Assembly (NCBI GenBank): GCA_016650435.1
Contig: JAENVT010000441.1
Location: forward strand, 1-10,682
Reading direction: 5' to 3'
DNA: 10,682 nucleotides
Source of the DNA: Ilumatobacteraceae bacterium
Lineage (GTDB): Bacteria; Actinomycetota; Acidimicrobiia; Acidimicrobiales; Ilumatobacteraceae
How positions within the stretch are numbered: the first letter of the stretch is position 1; the number at the start of each line of letters is the position of its first letter. Shown in pieces: positions 6,130-10,682 of this stretch. A program made the translations under genes and the position numbers. The notes beneath the pieces were generated by a model. The model worked only from the letters and a program-made list of their open reading frames with translations, had not been told where the DNA came from and searched no databases.

Positions 6130-7475
6130 CGCGTTCCACTCTCGAAATAGGCGTGCACCAGGCGCTTGAAGTCGTCGCCGCGCGCCGGGTAGCCGCCATC
6201 GGGATACCAGTCGAAGCTGGCGCACGCGGGAGACAGCAGCACGGTGTCGCCGGGCGCAGCGAACGAGGCCGCCGCGGCGACAGCGTCGTGCATCGATGAG
6301 GCATCGACAACAGGGCACCAGCGGGCAAACGCGTCGTGAATCACCGGGGCGGCCTCGCCGAGCGCGACGACGGCCTTCACGCGATCGTGTTCGTCGGCCA
6401 TGCTGGCCAGATCGAGGCCTTTGTTGCGGCCACCCGCGAGCAGCACGATGTTGGTGAAGCCACGGATTGCCGTGATGGAAGCGTGCGGTGTCGTCGCCTT
6501 CGAGTCGTTGAACCAGCGCGCCCCGGCGAATTCCCCGATCGGCTCGATCCGATGGGGCGGATGCTCGAAGGTCTCCAACGCTTCGGCAACGGCCGCCGGA
6601 GTTGCCAGTCCGGACTCGATCGAGATCGCCGCCGCGGCCAGTGCGTTGCTGACATCGTGAGGAAGGTCGCGAGTCATCGTTGCCCGCTCGGCAAGCGCAC
6701 CCGCCGGACCCGTCAACGTCGAGCCGACGAGTCGATAGTCGGCAGTGTCGGACCCAAACGTGAGTCGGCGACCGACGGCAACGTCGAGGTTGCGCATGAC
6801 GACCGGGTCGGCCGCATATCCAACGGCAACATCGCTGGGTCGATTGTGGCGCCACAAGCGCGTCTTGGCGCGCTCGTAGGCCTGCATCGAGACGTGCCAG
6901 TTCTGATGGTCTTCAGCGAGGTTCAACCACACCGATGCTTCGCTGCGGAAGTGGTCGATCCAGTTGAGCCGGAAGCTGCTGCACTCGACGACGAACGCAT
7001 CGACGTCGGTGTCGAGGGCGGCGATCAGCGGCAGCTCGGTGTTGCCGACCGCGGCGGCTTTCAGGCCGGCGCAGCGCAACATCGCCGCAGCCATCATCGT
7101 GGTTGTGGTCTTGCCGTCGGTGCCGGTCACCGCAAGCATCGGCCGAGGACCGCCGATGCGCTGCTGCTCCCATTCGTACGCCAAATCGATCTCGCTGCGG
7201 ATGGGCTTGCCATCGCGGTTAGCCGAGCAGATCACCGGATGTGTCTCGGCAACGCCCGGCGCCGGACAGACGATGTCGGACATCGCCACCAACTTGTCGA
7301 GCGTCGATGCATCGGGCTGAACGATCAAATCCGCATTTACAGCGGCCGCTGCTGTGGTCTTTGAATCGCTGGTGATGTCGTCGGCTACAAGCACCCGAAA
7401 ACCGCGTTCGTGCAATGCCCTGGCGACAGCCTCGCCGGAGATGGCCATGCCGTAGACGAGCGCTGTCGCGGTCAT
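6126..7475 (-). CDS. murD: UDP-N-acetylmuramoyl-L-alanine--D-glutamate ligase
   Basis: MurD adds D-glutamate to UDP-MurNAc-L-Ala using ATP. The product is 449 residues, typical length. The N-terminal UDP-binding fold starts ALVYGMAISGEAVARAL (5-21), and PAPGVAETHP (71-80) resembles the usual SPG loop. The ATP loop is VTGTDGKTTTT (116-126). VVECSSFRLNW (162-172) and AEDHQNWH (187-194) form the central domain, with K204 in AYERAK as the likely carbamylated Lys. The C-terminal domain shows HRIEPIGEFAGARWFNDSKA (308-327) with the MurD hallmark NDSKAT, then LLAGGRNKGLD (345-355) and LLSPACASFDWY (413-424). The start is ATG 7475, overlapping the mraY stop as ATGA; a longer frame to 7583 runs inside mraY. 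It ends with an ATGA overlap on ftsW. Confidence 0.95.
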   Translation of the reverse strand: MTATALVYGMAISGEAVARALHERGFRVLVADDITSDSKTTAAAAVNADLIVQPDASTLDKLVAMSDIVCPAPGVAETHPVICSANRDGKPIRSEIDLAYEWEQQRIGGPRPMLAVTGTDGKTTTTMMAAAMLRCAGLKAAAVGNTELPLIAALDTDVDAFVVECSSFRLNWIDHFRSEASVWLNLAEDHQNWHVSMQAYERAKTRLWRHNRPSDVAVGYAADPVVMRNLDVAVGRRLTFGSDTADYRLVGSTLTGPAGALAERATMTRDLPHDVSNALAAAAISIESGLATPAAVAEALETFEHPPHRIEPIGEFAGARWFNDSKATTPHASITAIRGFTNIVLLAGGRNKGLDLASMADEHDRVKAVVALGEAAPVIHDAFARWCPVVDASSMHDAVAAAASFAAPGDTVLLSPACASFDWYPDGGYPARGDDFKRLVHAYFESGTR

Positions 7476-8551
7476 CGGTGAAGTTCCAAACTCGTGAAGT
7501 CGCCGATGTAGATGGCCAACGCTGTCGCCACGCAAATTCCGGCGATCAGCCAGAAGCGGATGATGACCGTCGTCTCCGGCCACCCGAGCAACTCGAAGTG
7601 GTGGTGAATAGGTGACATGCGGAACAGACGGCGCTTGCGCCCTGATGCCTTGAAGACGCCCATCTGCACGGCAACAGATCCGGCTTCGAAGACGTTGATG
7701 CCGCAGATCAGCACGAGCAGGATCTGGGTGTCGGTGGTCAGTGCCAGCAAGGCCAGGGCCGTGCCGATTCCCAGGGCACCCACATCACCCATGATGATGC
7801 GCGCCGGGGCCGCGTTGAACCACAAGAAGCCACCGCAGGCACCTGCAAACGCGGCGGCGAGCGCAGCGAGGTCGAGGGGGTTGACCACACCCTTGCCCTG
7901 AAGTGCACTGGTGGTGACTCCATAGATCTCGGGGTTACGAAAGGCCCAGTACGCGATGATCGTGAAGGCCAAGAACGCGAGGAGCCCGGCACCTGCTGCA
8001 AGGCCGTCGAGGCCGTCGGTGACGTTGACCGCGTTCGAGGTGCTCCAGATCGTGACCCCGGCAAACACCACCCACACCGGCCAGGGCACGTGCCAGCCCG
8101 GCCAGTTGTAGCGCGTGAACGAAATCGTTTCGCTGACGCCGGTGGCCGCAACGAGCCACCAGGCGATGCCCATAGATATTGCCAGCGTGACGTAGCTCTT
8201 CTTCTTCCAGAAGATGCCGCGGTTGTGCGCCTTGTTGACCTTGATGTAGTCGTCGAGAAATCCGATGCCCGACAGCACCAGGATGCCGACCCAGGCGATG
8301 GCTGCCTGGTTGGAGAAGACCAAGCCGTGGCGGAAGTGGGCGACGACCCACCCGAAGAACGCGGATACCACAATGGCAAGTCCGCCCATCGTCGGCGTGC
8401 CCTGCTTGTGCATGTGGTGATCTGGGCCACGATCTTCTTTGCCCAGGATTGGCTGGCCCTTGCCGCGGTTACGGAAGAACGTGATCAGGTAGCGCGTCGC
8501 CGCCAGCGAAGCAAGCATCGAACATGCACCTGCGATCATGACGGCGATCAT
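7472..8551 (-). CDS. mraY: Phospho-N-acetylmuramoyl-pentapeptide transferase
   Basis: MraY moves phospho-MurNAc-pentapeptide from UDP to undecaprenyl phosphate, making lipid I in the membrane. The product is 359 residues with about ten membrane helices. Family motifs are present in order: HKQGTPTMGG (48-57), GFLDDYIKV (97-105) with the Asp pair 100/101, NAVNVTDGLDGLA (173-185), WFNAAPARIIMGDVGALGIG (244-263) with the third key Asp at 256, and MSPIHHHFELLGWPE (312-326) containing the HHHFE signature. The usual MGDxGSL reads MGDVGAL here. The ATG at 8551 overlaps the murE stop as ATGA; a second ATG four codons on is possible but less favoured. It follows murE directly, where murF would normally stand, and overlaps murD by 4 bases. 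Confidence 0.96.
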   Translation of the reverse strand: MIAVMIAGACSMLASLAATRYLITFFRNRGKGQPILGKEDRGPDHHMHKQGTPTMGGLAIVVSAFFGWVVAHFRHGLVFSNQAAIAWVGILVLSGIGFLDDYIKVNKAHNRGIFWKKKSYVTLAISMGIAWWLVAATGVSETISFTRYNWPGWHVPWPVWVVFAGVTIWSTSNAVNVTDGLDGLAAGAGLLAFLAFTIIAYWAFRNPEIYGVTTSALQGKGVVNPLDLAALAAAFAGACGGFLWFNAAPARIIMGDVGALGIGTALALLALTTDTQILLVLICGINVFEAGSVAVQMGVFKASGRKRRLFRMSPIHHHFELLGWPETTVIIRFWLIAGICVATALAIYIGDFTSLELHR

Positions 8552-9957
8552 CGGAGCGCTTCCAAGAGTTCGCGGGCGACACTGCGATCGTCGAAGTCGA
8601 GCACTTTGTCCCCGATTGTCTGGGTTGGTTCGTGCCCCTTGCCGGCAATCAGAACCACATCTGCCGCCAATGCCCGGCGCATGGCGATCTCTATGGCCCG
8701 TCGGCGATCTGGTTCAATCACAACGCGGCCACGGTAGTCGGGGGCCACCCCCTCGATGGTGGCATTGATGATCTCCAGCGGGTCCTCGGATCGCGGGTTG
8801 TCGGAGGTGATCACGACATCGTCGGCCAAGCGCGATGCCACTTCCCCCATCAGCGGACGCTTTTCCCGATCGCGGTCGCCGCCGCATCCGAACACGACGT
8901 GAACGGCCGCGTCACCGGCGATCTGTCGTGCCGCGGTGATCGCTTTCTCCAGCCCGTCGGGGGTGTGGGCGTAGTCAACGATGACAGCGAACGGCTGACC
9001 GGCGACCACGGCCTCGAACCGCCCGGGCACAGCGGCCGCGTGCTGCAACCCGTTCTTGACCGCGGCTGTATCGATGCCGATCCGGGCACTCGCAGTCGCC
9101 GCGGCAAGACTGTTCATCACGTTGAACTCGCCGCCGATCGGCACCTCGATCGATTCGCCGCGCCACGTGTAGCTGTGACTGGTCGCGGACACAACGACGT
9201 TGTCGACATCGCCGAGACCGAAACCCTCGGTGGGAATCGACCCGACGTCCATCAGCAGCCGGCCATGCGGATCGTCGATGTTGACCACGGCGCCATCAGA
9301 CAGATCGGGCTGGAACAGCTTGGCCTTCGCCGCGAAATACCGCTCGGGAGTGCCATGCAGATCGAGGTGGTCACGGCCGAGGTTGGTGAACACGGCGATG
9401 TCGAAATGACACCCGGCGACGCGCTGCAACTCGAGCGCATGCGACGACACCTCGATCACGACATCGGTCACACCATCTTCGACGAACTCGGCCAGCCGCG
9501 CCTGGAGATCGGGAGACTCCGGTGTCGTGTGTGCGCCGGTGAGGGTTCCGATCATGCCGGTCGGCCTTCCGGAAGCGGCAAGTATCGATGCGATCAAACT
9601 GGTGGTGGTGGTCTTGCCGTTCGTGCCGGTGACACCGATCAGCGTCATCGCCCTGGCGGGATGCCCGACGAAGCTTGCGGCCAGCCAGCCCATTGCAAAC
9701 CGGGTGTCCGGCACCACGATTTGCGACACGTCGAGATCGAGTCGGTGGTCGACGAGCAGCGCTGCGGCGCCGGCAGCACGAGCCGCTGGCGCGAACGCGT
9801 GCCCATCGAATTGCGTGCCCCGGAGACAGCAGAACAGAGATCCTGTGTGGACCTGGCGAGAGTCGTAGTCGACCGAGGTGATCTCGACGTCGTCGCCGAT
9901 CACCTCGACCTGGTCAAGGCCCGCCTGCTCGACCATCTCGCGAAGCATGCGAGCCAT
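8548..9957 (-). CDS. murE: UDP-MurNAc-L-Ala-D-Glu--diaminopimelate ligase
   Basis: MurE adds the third peptide residue to UDP-MurNAc-L-Ala-D-Glu with ATP. The product is 469 residues, typical. The UDP-binding domain has DSRQVHTGSLF (32-42) and DGHAF. The ATP loop is GVTGTNGKTTTTS (108-120). VIEVSSHALELQR (167-179), TNLGRDHLDLHG (191-202) and YFAAKAKLF (207-215) with K211 as the probable carbamylated Lys follow. The ligase domain has VDYAHTPDGLEKAI (327-340), GCGGDRDREKRPLM (357-370), SDNPRSEDP (385-393) and AGKGHE (438-443). The Arg in DNPR is the marker of diaminopimelate-adding enzymes, as opposed to lysine-adding ones. The ATG at 9957 is chosen, with an AGGGTGA site just upstream. A GTG at 9966, overlapping the ftsI stop as GTGA, is an alternative giving 472 residues. 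It ends by overlapping mraY, with no murF between. Confidence 0.95.
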   Translation of the reverse strand: MARMLREMVEQAGLDQVEVIGDDVEITSVDYDSRQVHTGSLFCCLRGTQFDGHAFAPAARAAGAAALLVDHRLDLDVSQIVVPDTRFAMGWLAASFVGHPARAMTLIGVTGTNGKTTTTSLIASILAASGRPTGMIGTLTGAHTTPESPDLQARLAEFVEDGVTDVVIEVSSHALELQRVAGCHFDIAVFTNLGRDHLDLHGTPERYFAAKAKLFQPDLSDGAVVNIDDPHGRLLMDVGSIPTEGFGLGDVDNVVVSATSHSYTWRGESIEVPIGGEFNVMNSLAAATASARIGIDTAAVKNGLQHAAAVPGRFEAVVAGQPFAVIVDYAHTPDGLEKAITAARQIAGDAAVHVVFGCGGDRDREKRPLMGEVASRLADDVVITSDNPRSEDPLEIINATIEGVAPDYRGRVVIEPDRRRAIEIAMRRALAADVVLIAGKGHEPTQTIGDKVLDFDDRSVARELLEALR

Positions 9958-9962
9958 TGCTG

Positions 9963-10682
9963 TCACCCTGCGCTGTCTTGACAGCCGTTGTCGTTCGGTG
10001 AGGGGCTGACGTGTAACTCGTGCATTGCAATTGTGGCCAGCGTCGAGAACAACGGACCGGCCGCCGTGCCGCCGAAATAGTCCTGGCTGGCGGGATCGGG
10101 CCGGTCGATCGAAACGAGGATGGTGACTTGAGGGTGATCCGCCGGGAAGAACCCTACGAAAGTCGAGAAGTACTCCTTCGTGCCGTCTCCTGCTTGGTAG
10201 TCGGTGTTCGCCGCCGGATTGGTCTCGCCGGTCGGTGCAACCGTAGTTACCGTCGGACTTCCCTGCTGCTTCTGTGCAGCAGCAATGGCCGGATCCACGT
10301 CGGGCTTCAGCAGTGCGGTGCCGGTCTTGCCGGCCACCGACATGCCAGGCACCTTGGCGTACTTCGCTGTGCCGTAGCACACGACGTCTTTCATCATCGA
10401 CGTCATTGTGGCGGCGGTTTGGGGAGTCACGACCTCGTGGGACGGTGAGGGCGGTGCATCGTGCGTCTGACCAATTGCGTCGATCGTCGACAAGACCAGG
10501 CGCGGGGCGACGTAGACGCCACCGTTAGCGATGGTGTTGACGGCGGCCGCAAGCTGCAGCGAGGTTGCCGCGTAGCCGTATCCGTAGCGCGGTGTGACTT
10601 TCTCCGTAGCCTGCCAATCGGCGGCTGGCTTCATGATCCCTGCGCTCTCGTCGGGCAGCCCGAGCCCGGTGGTCGAGCCGAA
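9963..10682 (-). CDS. ftsI: Septal transpeptidase FtsI / class B PBP, C-terminal 239 residues (cut by window edge)
   Basis: FtsI cross-links septal peptidoglycan in partnership with FtsW. The window holds the end of the transpeptidase domain, in frame from the edge. The visible part opens FGSTTGLGLPDESAGIM (residues 1-17 here), the usual class B PBP segment, then RYGYGYAATSLQLAAAVNTI (32-51) and IANGGVYVAPRLV. The active-site KTG triad is at 119-121 (SVAGKTGTALL). STFVGFFPADHPQVTILVSI (173-192) and DYFGGTAAGPLFSTLA (201-216) complete the fold. The SxxK and SxN motifs lie outside the window. The stretch between KTGTA and YFSTFVGF is about 47 residues, rich in Pro, Thr, Gln and Ala, and longer than in common FtsI proteins. 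The stop TGA at 9965-9963 is 5 bases before the chosen murE ATG. Being directly upstream of murE supports FtsI over other class B PBPs. Confidence 0.93.
   Translation of the reverse strand, partial: FGSTTGLGLPDESAGIMKPAADWQATEKVTPRYGYGYAATSLQLAAAVNTIANGGVYVAPRLVLSTIDAIGQTHDAPPSPSHEVVTPQTAATMTSMMKDVVCYGTAKYAKVPGMSVAGKTGTALLKPDVDPAIAAAQKQQGSPTVTTVAPTGETNPAANTDYQAGDGTKEYFSTFVGFFPADHPQVTILVSIDRPDPASQDYFGGTAAGPLFSTLATIAMHELHVSPSPNDNGCQDSAG

Noticed and set aside
6130..6855. Upstream extension of the ftsW frame inside murD
   Set aside because: The extension translates to an Arg-rich string with no membrane or domain features, and the ATGA overlap at 6129 gives a standard FtsW start. The murC (to 4659) and murE (to 10380) extensions were dropped likewise.
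8548..9957. A MurE-MurF fusion that would explain the missing murF
   Set aside because: The product is 469 residues with a single ATP loop and a single ligase domain; there is no room for MurF.
8632..9981. 449-codon + strand open frame opposite murE
   Set aside because: The translation is full of His, Arg and Asp without motifs, and the opposite strand has every MurE signature. Similar + strand frames at 2431-3486 and 6336-7364 were rejected for the same reason.
9972..9985. Small palindrome gctgtcttgacagc just upstream of murE
   Set aside because: A 6-base arm with a 2-base loop is expected a few times by chance in 10 kb, it lies in the ftsI coding end, and it has no U tract to act as a terminator.

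Overview
This window is the central and distal part of a dcw (division and cell wall) cluster, read entirely from the minus strand. In transcription order (right to left) it carries: the 3' end of ftsI, then complete murE, mraY, murD, ftsW, murG, murC, murB and ftsQ, then the first 14 codons of ftsZ. The high G+C content, the gene order murC-murB-ftsQ-ftsZ and the FtsZ N-terminus (MAGAPQNYLAVIKV) point to an actinobacterium. Several unusual motif variants, such as VSYD in place of HEQN in MurG and DDYAHLP in MurC, together with the very long FtsQ tail, make me suspect an Acidimicrobiia lineage of the Ilumatobacter kind. That taxonomic guess is from memory and is not proven here.

Layout: 10682-9963 ftsI (C-terminal transpeptidase part); 9957-8548 murE; 8551-7472 mraY; 7475-6126 murD; 6129-4930 ftsW; 4922-3807 murG; 3810-2398 murC; 2401-1448 murB; 1455-151 ftsQ; 150-45 a 106-base gap; 44-1 ftsZ start. 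From ftsI to ftsQ the genes overlap by 4 or 8 bases or lie 5-7 bases apart, so this looks like one translationally coupled transcript. The ftsQ-ftsZ gap is the only non-coding space. It holds a perfect -35-like hexamer, an 8-bp inverted repeat, a strong ribosome binding site and a 35-codon open frame that touches both neighbours.

How the genes work together: MurB reduces UDP-GlcNAc-enolpyruvate to UDP-MurNAc. MurC, MurD and MurE add L-Ala, D-Glu and, as judged from the DNPR motif, diaminopimelate. MraY loads the muropeptide on undecaprenyl phosphate to give lipid I, and MurG adds GlcNAc to give lipid II. FtsW polymerises lipid II and FtsI cross-links the strands at the septum, with FtsQ linking them to the divisome and FtsZ forming the ring. 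murF, which makes the last cytoplasmic step and usually lies between murE and mraY, is absent: murE and mraY overlap directly.

The region is core genome with no mobile elements, RNA genes or CRISPR. I see no wholly new system. The points worth a second look are the missing murF, lineage-type changes in conserved motifs of MurG and MurC, an insertion after the KTG motif of FtsI, the repeat-bearing acidic FtsQ tail, and the structure of the ftsQ-ftsZ gap.
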